Notes under the pieces: generated by a model
What the model saw: the letters and a program-made list of their open reading frames with translations, nothing else
What the model was told of the DNA's origin: nothing
The model's database searches: none
Made by a program: the position numbers and the translations under genes
NCBI GenBank assembly: GCA_964243295.1
Contig: CAXTEJ010000005.1
Span: forward strand, 1 to 64,000
Direction: 5' to 3'
Length of the DNA stretch: 64,000 nt
DNA from: CAXTEJ01 sp964243295
Lineage (GTDB): Bacteria > Actinomycetota > Actinomycetes > Actinomycetales > Angustibacteraceae
In this document: positions 42,118-50,037 of the stretch, one piece after another
Layout: each line of letters starts with the position of its first letter
Numbering within the stretch: position 1 is the first letter of the stretch

Positions 42118-42298
42118 TAGGGTCTTCATCGGTTGCAGTTGCAGTTCCTCGATCGTTGTCACGACGTCCGCGGACCAACACCGCGGACGGCTTGTCGTTG
42201 TGGGGCCCATGGGCCCTCCTCGGTGGGACGTCGAAACATCGCGGCAGCCCGGGACGAGCACACAGCTCGGACCGTCCCGCACCACATCAGGAGGATCC
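42118..42298 (+). promoter_or_regulatory. Promoter and long structured 5' leader of the cold-shock gene
   Basis: TAGGGT (42118-42123) is a likely -10, giving a leader of about 170 bases. The leader contains a perfect 8-base hairpin GTCCGCGG/CCGCGGAC (42166-42188) and a 14-base palindrome GGGCCCATGGGCCC (42203-42216). Long folded leaders are known to control cold-shock mRNAs such as E. coli cspA. AGGAGGATCC immediately precedes the ATG. Confidence 0.5.
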
Positions 42299-42502
42299 AT
42301 GTCGCAGGGTGCAGTCAAGTGGTTCAACGCCGAGAAGGGCTTCGGCTTCATCGCCCAGGACGGCGGCGGCGCTGACGTCTTCGTGCACTACTCGGCCATC
42401 GCGACCGACGGGTACCGCTCGCTCGACGAGAACCAGCGCGTCGAGTTCGACGTCACCCAGGGCCCCAAGGGCCCGCAGGCGGAGAACGTCCGCCCGCTCT
42501 GA
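42299..42502 (+). CDS. Cold-shock protein (CspA family)
   Basis: 67-residue single-domain nucleic-acid chaperone. It opens GAVKWFNAEKGFGFIAQDGGGADVFVHY, holding both RNA-binding motifs (KGFGFI and DVFVHY) of the cold-shock domain, then RVEFDVTQGPKGPQAENV. The ribosome site AGGAGG is perfect. A long folded leader lies upstream and a strong hairpin downstream, so it is a monocistronic gene. Confidence 0.97.
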   Translation: MSQGAVKWFNAEKGFGFIAQDGGGADVFVHYSAIATDGYRSLDENQRVEFDVTQGPKGPQAENVRPL

Positions 42503-42529
42503 CCGACCTCGCCGGCTCGTCCGGCACCC

Positions 42530-42561
42530 GAAGGGCCCCGTCCACCAGGACGGGGCCCTTC
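42530..42561 (+). terminator. Terminator of the cold-shock gene
   Basis: Perfect 14-base stem (GAAGGGCCCCGTCC with its complement) and an ACCA loop, 28 bases after the stop. It also faces the end of the convergent App1 gene. Confidence 0.8.
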
Positions 42562-42589
42562 GTCGTCGGCCGGCCACCGGGCGGAGCTC

Positions 42590-43684
42590 TCAGCGGCGCC
42601 GGCCGCCGCGCCGCTCCAGGCCGAGCGTCCGCTCCCCCAGCAGGTCGCGCTGGCGGAGCTGGCGCAGCAGGGCGTGCCCGTTGGGCGCGGCGATCCACGG
42701 CACCGTGTGGCCGGCGCGAGGGCGGGCTGTGCCGCGCGCGCTGGTGAGCGGCACCGGCAGGCCGTGCGTGAACACCTGCTCGGCCGCACCGAGCTGGCGC
42801 ACGACCACGAGCCGGACGTCGTCCGGGCGCGCCCACACCAGCTCGTCGTACAGCTGGGGGTCGTGCTGGCCGTCGTCGCCGACGAGCACCCACCGCAGCT
42901 GCGGCAGGTCGTCGACCAGCCGGCGCAGGGTCAGCCGCTTGTGGTCCAGGCCCGAGCGGAACCAGCCCTCCGGCGTCGGCCCCCAGTCGGTGAGCAGCAT
43001 GGGGCCCTCGGGGAAGCCCCGGCGCGCCATGAACCGGCGCAGCGCCGGCGCGACGTTCCAGGCGCCCGTCGAGACGTAGACCACGAACGCGTCGGGGGTC
43101 TGCGCGCGCAGCGCGTCGTAGAGCTCGGCCATGCCGGGCACCGGCGTGCGCGACTCCTCGGGGCGCACGAACGTGTTCCAGAAGGCCAGCAGCGGCCGGG
43201 GCAGCGCAGTCACCAGCACCGTGTCGTCGATGTCGCTGATGATGCCCAGGTGCTCGTCGGCGCCCACGACCCGCACCGGCGCCGGCTGCGGGACGGCGCC
43301 GTCGATCAGCACGGTCACCTCGCCCCAGCCCGGCGCCAGCGTGCTGGGCAGGACGACGTCGACGTAGCCGCCGCGCTCGCTCTCGACGACGTGGCGTACC
43401 CCGCCGACGTCGATGGTGACGGGCACGCCTCCGACCTTCGCGCTCAGGAAGTGCCGCCACCCGCGCATGACGCCCTCCCGCGGACTGACCGGCGGCGGCG
43501 ACAGCAGCACCCGGGCGAGCACCCGCACCCAACCCGTCGAGCCGTAGCCGGTGTAGGTGATGATCCGCGGCCGCCAGCCGCGGCGGCGGAGCACCCGCGC
43601 CGCGGTGCGGTTGACTGCGTCCTCGATCCGGGCCGCGCGGTGCAGCACCGGGTCGTGCCGGACGTCCGCCTGCGGAGTGCTCAC
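42590..43684 (-). CDS. App1-type phosphatidate phosphatase domain protein (DUF2183)
   Basis: 364-residue HAD-like phosphatase related to yeast App1. The catalytic DxDxT motif is present as ISDIDDTVLVTALP, followed by NTFVRPEESRTPVPGMAELYDAL, VYVSTGAWNVAPALRRFM, LLTDWGPTPEGWFRSG and WVLVGDDGQHDPQLY. All are DUF2183 hallmarks. The bacterial substrate is untested. TAAGGT six bases before GTG 43684 indicates a leaderless mRNA divergent from the flavin reductase gene. Confidence 0.9.
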   Translation of the reverse strand: MSTPQADVRHDPVLHRAARIEDAVNRTAARVLRRRGWRPRIITYTGYGSTGWVRVLARVLLSPPPVSPREGVMRGWRHFLSAKVGGVPVTIDVGGVRHVVESERGGYVDVVLPSTLAPGWGEVTVLIDGAVPQPAPVRVVGADEHLGIISDIDDTVLVTALPRPLLAFWNTFVRPEESRTPVPGMAELYDALRAQTPDAFVVYVSTGAWNVAPALRRFMARRGFPEGPMLLTDWGPTPEGWFRSGLDHKRLTLRRLVDDLPQLRWVLVGDDGQHDPQLYDELVWARPDDVRLVVVRQLGAAEQVFTHGLPVPLTSARGTARPRAGHTVPWIAAPNGHALLRQLRQRDLLGERTLGLERRGGRRR

Positions 43685-43690
43685 CGACCC

Positions 43691-43723
43691 ACCTTACGAG
43701 CGCCGACGGTCGCGACCTACCGT
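43691..43723. promoter_or_regulatory. Overlapping divergent leaderless promoters (App1 / flavin reductase)
   Basis: Minus-strand TAAGGT (43691-43696) and plus-strand TACCGT (43718-43723) each lie six bases before the start codon they serve. The whole intergenic region is 45 bases, so the two polymerases must exclude each other. Confidence 0.5.
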
Positions 43724-43729
43724 GGCGCG

Positions 43730-44398
43730 GTGGCCACCTCGTCCCCCAGCACCCAGCCCCTCACCCCTGACCCCGGCGTGAGCGGCCGGCTCGGCGTCGT
43801 CGTCAGCGACCTGCCCCCCGGCGGCGGCTACCCGTGGCTGACGGCGACGGTGGTGCCGCGGCCCATCGCCTGGGTGAGCACGGTCGGGGCGGACGGCGTC
43901 ACGAACCTCGCCCCGCACTCGTTCTTCACCGTCGCCAGCGTCGAGCCGCCCATCGTGTCGTTCACCTCGGTCGGCACCAAGGACACCGTGCGCAACGCGC
44001 GCGCCACCGGCGAGTTCGTCGTGAACCTCGTGACGCACGCCCTCGCCGAGCGCTGCAACGTCACGGGCACCGACTTCCCGCCCGGCTTCGACGAGTTCGC
44101 CGAGGCGGGGCTGACGCGCGAGCCCAGCGACCTCGTGGCGGTGCCGCGGCTCGCCGAGTCGCCGGTCGCCCTCGAGTGCGTCGTCGAGGCCGAGCAGTCC
44201 TTCGGGGCGAGCGTCGTGGTCTTCGGCCGCGTCGTGAACGTCTCGGTGCGGCGCGAGGTGCTCGCCGAGGACGGGCTGCCGGACCTCGCGCTGCTCGACC
44301 CGGTCAGCCGGCTCGGGCGCAACCAGTGGGCGCCGCTCGGCGAGGTCTTCGACCTGGTGCGCCCGACCTACGGGGCTGACACGCCTCACGGGCGGTAG
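43730..44398 (+). CDS. Flavin reductase-like FMN-binding protein
   Basis: 222-residue split-barrel flavoprotein. The pattern LTATVVPRPIAWVSTVGADGVTNLAPHSFFTVASVEPPIVSF is the FMN-binding signature of the flavin reductase-like domain, with KDTVRNARATGEFVVNLV following. It may supply reduced flavin or act as an oxidoreductase of unknown substrate. GTG 43730 follows TACCGT by six bases. Its 3' end overlaps the convergent GNAT gene by 13 bases. Confidence 0.88.
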   Translation: MATSSPSTQPLTPDPGVSGRLGVVVSDLPPGGGYPWLTATVVPRPIAWVSTVGADGVTNLAPHSFFTVASVEPPIVSFTSVGTKDTVRNARATGEFVVNLVTHALAERCNVTGTDFPPGFDEFAEAGLTREPSDLVAVPRLAESPVALECVVEAEQSFGASVVVFGRVVNVSVRREVLAEDGLPDLALLDPVSRLGRNQWAPLGEVFDLVRPTYGADTPHGR

Positions 44399-45063
44399 CC
44401 GAGCACCTGCCATCCCCGGTCGGGGAAGCCGCTCGCCTCGGCGACGTGGGCCGAGGCGAGGTTGCCTGGGGCGTGCAGGTACGTCGGCACGCGCCCCTCG
44501 TCGAGCACCCGGCGGGCCGCCTGGGCCACCAGGCGGCGGGCGAGGCCGCGCCCGCGCGCCTGCTCGCTCGTCACGACGGCGAGCTCGCGCGCGTGGTCGT
44601 CGTGGCGCTTGAGCCCGACGCCGGCGACGTAGACGTCGTCCTGCAACGCCACGAGCACCTCTCCGCCGAACGGCCACAACCACTGCGGCACACGGGGATC
44701 GGCGACCGCGAGCCACTCCCCCGCGTCCGGCAGATTGGCGGCCGAGGCCGGTGACGTCGTCCAGCGGAAGGCACCGCGCATCGCGGTGCCGCCGCCGCCC
44801 AAGGCCGCCGGCAGCGCCGCGAGCACGTCGTCGACGTCGCCGCTCGACAGCAGGCCGGCCGCGTCGGGGTCGATGCCGAGCACCCCGCGGCCGTCGGCGC
44901 GCAGCACTCCTGCCGCCGGGTAGGCGTCGCCGTCCCACCCGGGCAGGGCCCGGGCGGGGTGGGCGACGACGTGCAGCATCGGGCCGGACGCCGGCGGTGG
45001 CCACGCCCCCACCCACGAGCGCAGGTGGGCGGTCAGGGCAGCGCCGACGTCCGGCTCGGTCAC
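44386..45063 (-). CDS. GNAT-family N-acetyltransferase
   Basis: 225-residue protein. The C-terminal half carries the acetyltransferase core: VYVAGVGLKRHDDHARELAVVTSEQARGRGLARRLVAQAARRVL and HAPGNLASAHVAEASGFPDRGW. The N-terminal half is less conserved. The GTG start overlaps the old-yellow-enzyme stop (GTGA), so the two are translationally coupled. Substrate unknown. Confidence 0.82.
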   Translation of the reverse strand: MTEPDVGAALTAHLRSWVGAWPPPASGPMLHVVAHPARALPGWDGDAYPAAGVLRADGRGVLGIDPDAAGLLSSGDVDDVLAALPAALGGGGTAMRGAFRWTTSPASAANLPDAGEWLAVADPRVPQWLWPFGGEVLVALQDDVYVAGVGLKRHDDHARELAVVTSEQARGRGLARRLVAQAARRVLDEGRVPTYLHAPGNLASAHVAEASGFPDRGWQVLGYRP

Positions 45064-46133
45064 GAGGCGAGCGCCGGGTAGTCGGTGTAGCCCTCGGCGC
45101 CGCCGCCGTAGAAGGTGTCGGGGTTGGGCTCGTTGAGCTCGGAGCCCTGCTGCCAGCGGTCGACGAGGTCGGGGTTGGCGATGAACAGCCGGCCCACCGA
45201 GACCAGGTCGGCACGACCGTCCTCGACGAGCGCGGCGGCCTCGTCACGATCGGTGACCTGCGCGAAGCCGGTGTTGGCCATGAACACCCCGCCGAAGCGG
45301 GCGCGCAGGTCGCGCGTGAGGTCGGCAGCCGGGTCGCTCAGGATGTGCAGGTAGGCCAGGCCGAGCGGGGCCAGACCGTCGACGAGCGCGCTGTAGGTCG
45401 CGGCGACGTCAGGGGCATCGGTCTCGGCCGTGCCGCCGGCGCCGTTGGCCGGCGAGATGCGGATGCCGACGCGCCCGGCGCCGATCGCCGCCGAGACCGC
45501 CTGGGCGACCTCGATGACGAACCGGGCGCGCGTGGCCGGGTCACCGCCGTACCCGTCGGTGCGGGTGTTCGACGCGGGGCTGAGGAACTGGTGCAGCAGG
45601 TAGCCGTTGGCCGAGTGCAGCTCGACGCCGTCCAGGCCCGCGTCGATCGCACGCCGGGAGGCGTCGACGAACTCGGCGACGACACCCGGCAGCTCGTCCT
45701 CGGTGAGGGCGTGCGGCGTGGGGTGGTCGGCCATGCCGCTGGGGGTGAGGATCTGGCCGGGCGCCGCGATCGCGCTCGGCGCGACCGTCTCGAGCCCGGA
45801 CTTGTTGTCGGGGTGGGCGATCCGCCCGGCGTGCATCAGCTGGACGACGATCCGGCCGCCGCGCGCGTGGACGGCCTCGCCGACCCGGCGCCAGCCGGCG
45901 GTCTGCTCGTCGGTGTGCAGGCCGGGGGTGTCCATGTAGCCCTGGCCCGTGGCGCTGGGCTGGGTGCCCTCGGTGATGATCAGGCCCGCGCCGGCGCGCT
46001 GGCGGTAGTACTCGACGTTGAGGTCGGTGGGGGTCATGCCGTCACCGGCGCGGCTGCGGGTCAGCGGTGCCATCACCACGCGGTTGGACAGCTCGAGGTC
46101 GCCTGCGGCGAGGGGCTCGTACAGCGAGGTCAT
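45060..46133 (-). CDS. Old yellow enzyme-family alkene reductase
   Basis: 357-residue FMN-dependent NADPH oxidoreductase (NemA/OYE class) that reduces activated C=C bonds. The barrel motifs are intact: LSNRVVMAPLTRSRAGDG, GLIITEGTQPSATGQGY, RIVVQLMHAGRIAHP, GVELHSANGYLLHQFLSPASNTRTDGYGG and VSVGRLFIANPDL. The substrate-binding HSANG is the usual H-x-x-N pair. ATG 46133 has AGGACC upstream and starts MTSLYEPL. A palindromic repeat lies upstream at 46.2 kb. Confidence 0.93.
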   Translation of the reverse strand: MTSLYEPLAAGDLELSNRVVMAPLTRSRAGDGMTPTDLNVEYYRQRAGAGLIITEGTQPSATGQGYMDTPGLHTDEQTAGWRRVGEAVHARGGRIVVQLMHAGRIAHPDNKSGLETVAPSAIAAPGQILTPSGMADHPTPHALTEDELPGVVAEFVDASRRAIDAGLDGVELHSANGYLLHQFLSPASNTRTDGYGGDPATRARFVIEVAQAVSAAIGAGRVGIRISPANGAGGTAETDAPDVAATYSALVDGLAPLGLAYLHILSDPAADLTRDLRARFGGVFMANTGFAQVTDRDEAAALVEDGRADLVSVGRLFIANPDLVDRWQQGSELNEPNPDTFYGGGAEGYTDYPALAS

Positions 46134-46198
46134 GAAGGTCCTGTCAGTCGGTGCGTGTGCGTACGAGTCGGCCAACACCCCCTCGCGTCCCCTGCTTC

Positions 46199-46250
46199 CC
46201 GTGATCATGCGATCCCGGCCCGGCCGCGGGCCGGGATCGCATGATCACGG
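46199..46250. repeat. Perfect 24-base inverted copy of the TGATCATGCGATCCCGG repeat
   Basis: Two full units face each other: CCGTGATCATGCGATCCCGG at 46199 and its exact complement ending at 46250. The arms are 24 bases each with a GCCG loop. It separates the OYE gene from the SDR gene on the same strand, and could fold as a hairpin or terminator. Confidence 0.8.
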
Positions 46251-46262
46251 CCGGGGTGCCGT

Positions 46263-47009
46263 TCAGGGTGTGCGGTGGACCTTGTGCGGAGCCGCCTGCG
46301 CGAGGGGCTTGACGACGAGCAGGTCGATGTTGACGTGGGCCGGCCGTGTCGCGGCGAAGGCGATGCAGTCGGCGACGTCGTCGGCGGTCAGCGGCGCGTC
46401 GACACCGGCGTAGACGGCGTCGGCCCGGGCCTGGTCGCCGCGCAGGCGCACCAGCGAGAACTCCTCGGTGCGCACCATGCCCGGCGCGATCTCGGTGACC
46501 CGCACCGGCCGGCCGTTGAGCTCGAGGCGCAGCGTCTCCATCATCGCGGCCACCGCGTGCTTGGCGGCCGTGTAGCCGCCCCCGCCCTCGTAGACGAGGT
46601 GGCCCGCGATCGACCCGGTCGCGATGACGTGGCCGCCGCTGCCCGCCTCGAGCGCCGGCAGCAGCGCCTGCACGCATCGCAGCGTCCCGAGCACGTTGAC
46701 GTCGTACATCGCGCGCCAGTCCTCGACGTCCGCGCTCTCGACGGTGTCGGTGCCGAACGCGCCGCCCGCGTTGGCGACCAGCAGCGCCACGTCGTCCAGC
46801 CCCTCGGCCAGCGCCCGCACCGACGCGTCGTCGGTGACGTCGAGCGTGCAGGCGCTCACGTGCTCGTGCGCCGCGGCGAGCTCGTCGAGGCGGTCACGTC
46901 GCCGCGCGGTGGCGACCACCTCGAACCCGTCGCGGGCGAGACGCACGGCGGTGGCCGCGCCGATCCCGCTGCTGGCTCCGGTCACGACGGCGAGAGGGCG
47001 CTGCGGCAT
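46263..47009 (-). CDS. Short-chain dehydrogenase/reductase
   Basis: 248-residue classical SDR. The cofactor motif is VVTGASSGIGAATAVRLA; the NAGG element (LLVANAGG) and catalytic ...GSIAGHLVYEGGGGYTAAKHAV (Ser, YxxxK) are intact. NADP preference is suggested by ATARRRDR after strand 2. The closest pattern is the serine 3-dehydrogenase/YdfG group. TACGCT six bases before ATG 47009 indicates a leaderless start. Confidence 0.9.
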   Translation of the reverse strand: MPQRPLAVVTGASSGIGAATAVRLARDGFEVVATARRRDRLDELAAAHEHVSACTLDVTDDASVRALAEGLDDVALLVANAGGAFGTDTVESADVEDWRAMYDVNVLGTLRCVQALLPALEAGSGGHVIATGSIAGHLVYEGGGGYTAAKHAVAAMMETLRLELNGRPVRVTEIAPGMVRTEEFSLVRLRGDQARADAVYAGVDAPLTADDVADCIAFAATRPAHVNIDLLVVKPLAQAAPHKVHRTP

Positions 47010-47015
47010 GGCGGC

Positions 47016-47021
47016 AGCGTA
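47016..47021 (-). promoter_or_regulatory. -10 element of leaderless SDR gene
   Basis: TACGCT on the minus strand, six bases before ATG 47009. Confidence 0.5.
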
Positions 47022-47074
47022 CGACGGGCTCGCCGCCCCCGGCGCCTCGCCGGTAGCGGTGCGACAGTAGGGCC

Positions 47075-47959
47075 ATGACCTCTGACACCACCTCGGCCAT
47101 CACCCCGCAGTCCCACGTCGTCGCAGTGCTGGGCACCGGCACGATGGGTGCGGGCATGGCCCGCAGCATCGCCGCAGCCGGCATCACCACCCGCGCGTGG
47201 AACCGCTCGCGCGACAAGGCCGCGCCGCTCGCGGATGCCGGGATCGAGGTCGCCGACGAGCTCGGCGCCGCGGTGCGCGGGGCCGACGTCGTGCTGACGA
47301 TGCTCTTCGACGCCGACGCCACCGAGCAGTGCGTCCGCGCCGCGGCCCCGGCCCTCGCGCCCGGCACCGTGTGGCTGCAGACGGCGACCGTGGGCGTCGA
47401 GGCGACCGAGCGCTTCACGACCCTCGCGGCCGACCTCGGCGTGGTGTTCGTCGACGCCCCGGTGCTCGGCACGAAGGGGCCCGCCGAGGCCGGCACCCTC
47501 GTCGTCCTCGCCAGCGGCCCGGACGACGCGCACGACCGCTGCGCGCCGGTGCTCGACGCGATCGGCTCGCGCACCATGTGGGTCGGCCCCGCGGGCACGG
47601 GGTCGCGGCTCAAGCTGGCGTGCAACGCCTTCGTCGTCACGGTGCTCGAGGGCATCAGCGAGTCGCTGGCGCTCACCCGCGAGCTCGGCCTCGCGCCCGA
47701 GCTGTTCCTGCAGGCGGTGGCGGGCGGCGCCGTCGACTCCCCCTACGTCGCGCTGAAGGGGAACGCCATGCTGCAGGGCGACTTCGCGCCGGCGTTCGGG
47801 CTGGCCGGCGCCGCGAAGGACGCCGCGCTCATCATCGACGCGGCCGACTCGGTGGGTCTGGAGGTCGCGGTCTTCGCTGCGGTGCGCGAGCACCTGGACC
47901 GCGCGGTCGCAGCCGGGCACGGCGACCTCGACATGGCGGCGACCTACCTCGCCCACTGA
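47075..47959 (+). CDS. 3-hydroxyisobutyrate dehydrogenase-like oxidoreductase
   Basis: 294-residue beta-hydroxyacid dehydrogenase. The Rossmann motif is AVLGTGTMGAGMARSIAAAG, then WNRSRDKAAPLADAG (Arg suggesting NADP). The substrate motif is DAPVLGTKGPAEAGTLVVLASG and the catalytic lysine region GSRLKLACNAFVV. The usual helix GLAGAAKDAALIIDAADSVG ends the protein. The substrate (a hydroxyacid or an imine) cannot be told. It is divergent from the SDR gene. Confidence 0.9.
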   Translation: MTSDTTSAITPQSHVVAVLGTGTMGAGMARSIAAAGITTRAWNRSRDKAAPLADAGIEVADELGAAVRGADVVLTMLFDADATEQCVRAAAPALAPGTVWLQTATVGVEATERFTTLAADLGVVFVDAPVLGTKGPAEAGTLVVLASGPDDAHDRCAPVLDAIGSRTMWVGPAGTGSRLKLACNAFVVTVLEGISESLALTRELGLAPELFLQAVAGGAVDSPYVALKGNAMLQGDFAPAFGLAGAAKDAALIIDAADSVGLEVAVFAAVREHLDRAVAAGHGDLDMAATYLAH

Positions 47960-47994
47960 GTCGTTGCGCCGCAATGCTTCTCGGCCAGTGACGG

Positions 47995-48681
47995 TCAGCT
48001 GAAGGCTGCCGACGGCAGGTCGGTCTCGTCGTCCCGGATGGCGCGCAGCACCCGGTCGGCGACGGCCTGCGCCTCGAGGCCACGCGGCAGCCTCGGCGCG
48101 GTGCCGGCGATGGGGCGCCCGGCCAGACCGGTCTCGGTGTGGGGCGGCCGCGCGTCGACGACGCGAACGCGGCTGCGCCGCGCCTGGGCGCGCAGCACGG
48201 CGTCGAAGGCCGTGAGCGCCGCCTTGCTGGCGCTGTAGGCGGCCATGCCCAGGGCGGGTGTCTCGGCGACGACGGCGCTGATGTTGACGATGAAGCCGCC
48301 GGGCGGCAGCTGCGGCAGCGCGGCGCGAGCGAGCCGTGAGGCGGCCAGGTAGTTGACGACCAGCAGCTCGTCGACGATGTCGTCGTCCAGCTCGACGCCG
48401 CCGAAGGCGACCACGCCGGCTGCGAAGACCACACCGTCGAGCGAGCCGTGGGCCGCGACGGCGGCGTCGACGAGGCGGCCGGGCGTCGCGGGGTGCATCA
48501 GGTCAGCGGGCTCGAGGTGCGCGCCGTCCAGCCCGAGGCGCTGCAGCGACTCGCTCGACCGCCCCGAGAGCGTCAGCCGCGCGCGCTCGGCGTGCAGGCC
48601 GTGGGCGACCAGGCCGCCCAGCACCCCGCTGGCTCCGACGACGAGCACGCTGGCACCGGCGAGATCGGTCACGGCCGCCAC
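47995..48681 (-). CDS. Short-chain dehydrogenase family protein
   Basis: 228-residue SDR. The N-terminal motif is VLVVGASGVLGGLVAHGL, the Asp/Ser region VFAAGVVAFGGVELDDD, NISAVVAET and YSASKAALTAFDAVLRAQ (YxxxK). The GxxxGxG is slightly atypical (GASGVLG). Start GTG 48681 lacks a clear ribosome site or -10, so it may be nine bases further in. Substrate unknown. Confidence 0.8.
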   Translation of the reverse strand: MAAVTDLAGASVLVVGASGVLGGLVAHGLHAERARLTLSGRSSESLQRLGLDGAHLEPADLMHPATPGRLVDAAVAAHGSLDGVVFAAGVVAFGGVELDDDIVDELLVVNYLAASRLARAALPQLPPGGFIVNISAVVAETPALGMAAYSASKAALTAFDAVLRAQARRSRVRVVDARPPHTETGLAGRPIAGTAPRLPRGLEAQAVADRVLRAIRDDETDLPSAAFS

Positions 48682-48759
48682 GCTCGCACCGCCCGCCCAC
48701 CCGCACCGACCGTGGCGCGGTCGGATCAGAGCTCGAGGGCACAGGCACGAGACCGAGCC

Positions 48760-50037
48760 TCAGGCGTCGACCGGCGGTCGGTAGCGCCAGAACGAGGGGA
48801 CGGCGATCCCGAGGGCGACGGTGGCGGCGACGACCAGCGCGCCGCCGCCGGCGACCGCCGTCCGGGTGCCGACGACGTCGCCGGCGACGCCGTGCAGCAG
48901 GTCCGCGAGGCGCGGGCCGCCGGCGACCACGACCGTGAAGGCGCCCTGCATGCGGCCGCGCATCTCGTCGGTCGCGGCCGTCGCCAGGATCGAGCCGCGG
49001 AACACCATGCTCACCAGGTCGGCGGCGCCGCCAAGGGCGAGGAACACCGCGGCCACCCAGAGCGACCCTGTGAGCCCGAAGCCGGCGATGGCGAGCCCCC
49101 ACGCCGCGACCGCGACGAGCACCGCGGCGCCCTGGCGCCGCAGCCGGGTGAAGGCCCCCGACAGCAGGCCGGCGACCATCGACCCGGCCGGGATCGCGGC
49201 GTACAGCACGCCCAGCGCGAGACCACCGCCCCGCGGGTCGCCGAAGGTGCGCTCGGCCATCTCGGGGAACAGCGCGCGCGGCATGCCGAGCACCATCGCG
49301 GCGAGGTCGGCGACGAACGAGACCATGAGGATCCCGTGGCGGCCGATGTGCTGCAGCCCCTCGATGACCGAGCGCAGGCCGACCTGACGACGCGTCCCGT
49401 CGGCGGTCGGCACCGGCGGCAGGGAGGGCAGCCGCCACACGGCCCACAGCGTGGCGAGCAGCGCGACGCTGTCGATCAGGTAGAGCGTCGACAGCCCGAC
49501 CACGGGGATGAGCACACCTGCCAGCAGCGGACCGGTCACCGCTCCGACGAACTGCACCGTGGCGTTGAGCGCCTGCGCCGCGGGCAGCTCGGACGTCGGC
49601 ACCAGCCGCGGGATGGCCGCGCCGCTGGCGGGCGCGTTGAGCCCGAAGCAGGCCTGCTGCGCCGCCAGCAGCGCCAGCACCAGCCACACCGAGCGCGCGC
49701 CCGACGCGGCCTGCGCCCACAGCGCCAGCGAGGTCGCGGCGATGCCGGCGGTCGTGACCAGCAGCACCGTGCGGCGGTCGTGGGCGTCGGCGATGCTGCC
49801 GCCGAACAGCGCGAAGACCACGAGCGGCACCAGCGCGACCGCACCGCTGAGGCCGACGTACGCGGACGACCCGGTGTCGTCGTACAGCTGCTTGGGCACC
49901 GCGACCGCGGTCAGCTGGCTGCCGAGCGCCGTGACGACGGTCGACCAGAACAGCCGCCGGTACGCCGGGTGGCGCAGCGGCCGGGTGTCGGCGAGCAGCC
50001 GCCGCCACGGCCGGGTGCGGGTGTCGCTCCCGCTCAC
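48760..50037 (-). CDS. MFS exporter (enterobactin-exporter-like MFS_3 type)
   Basis: 425-residue transporter with about 12 membrane helices. It begins RPLRHPAYRRLFWSTVVTALGSQLTAVAVPKQLYD, the typical MFS_3 N terminus, with FGGSIADAHDRRTVLL as the A-loop and GLNAPASGAAIPRLVPTSELPAAQALN as a second family mark. It overlaps the upstream DHA2 exporter gene by four bases. Two coupled exporters in one operon suggests a common substrate class, not identified. Confidence 0.88.
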   Translation of the reverse strand: MSGSDTRTRPWRRLLADTRPLRHPAYRRLFWSTVVTALGSQLTAVAVPKQLYDDTGSSAYVGLSGAVALVPLVVFALFGGSIADAHDRRTVLLVTTAGIAATSLALWAQAASGARSVWLVLALLAAQQACFGLNAPASGAAIPRLVPTSELPAAQALNATVQFVGAVTGPLLAGVLIPVVGLSTLYLIDSVALLATLWAVWRLPSLPPVPTADGTRRQVGLRSVIEGLQHIGRHGILMVSFVADLAAMVLGMPRALFPEMAERTFGDPRGGGLALGVLYAAIPAGSMVAGLLSGAFTRLRRQGAAVLVAVAAWGLAIAGFGLTGSLWVAAVFLALGGAADLVSMVFRGSILATAATDEMRGRMQGAFTVVVAGGPRLADLLHGVAGDVVGTRTAVAGGGALVVAATVALGIAVPSFWRYRPPVDA

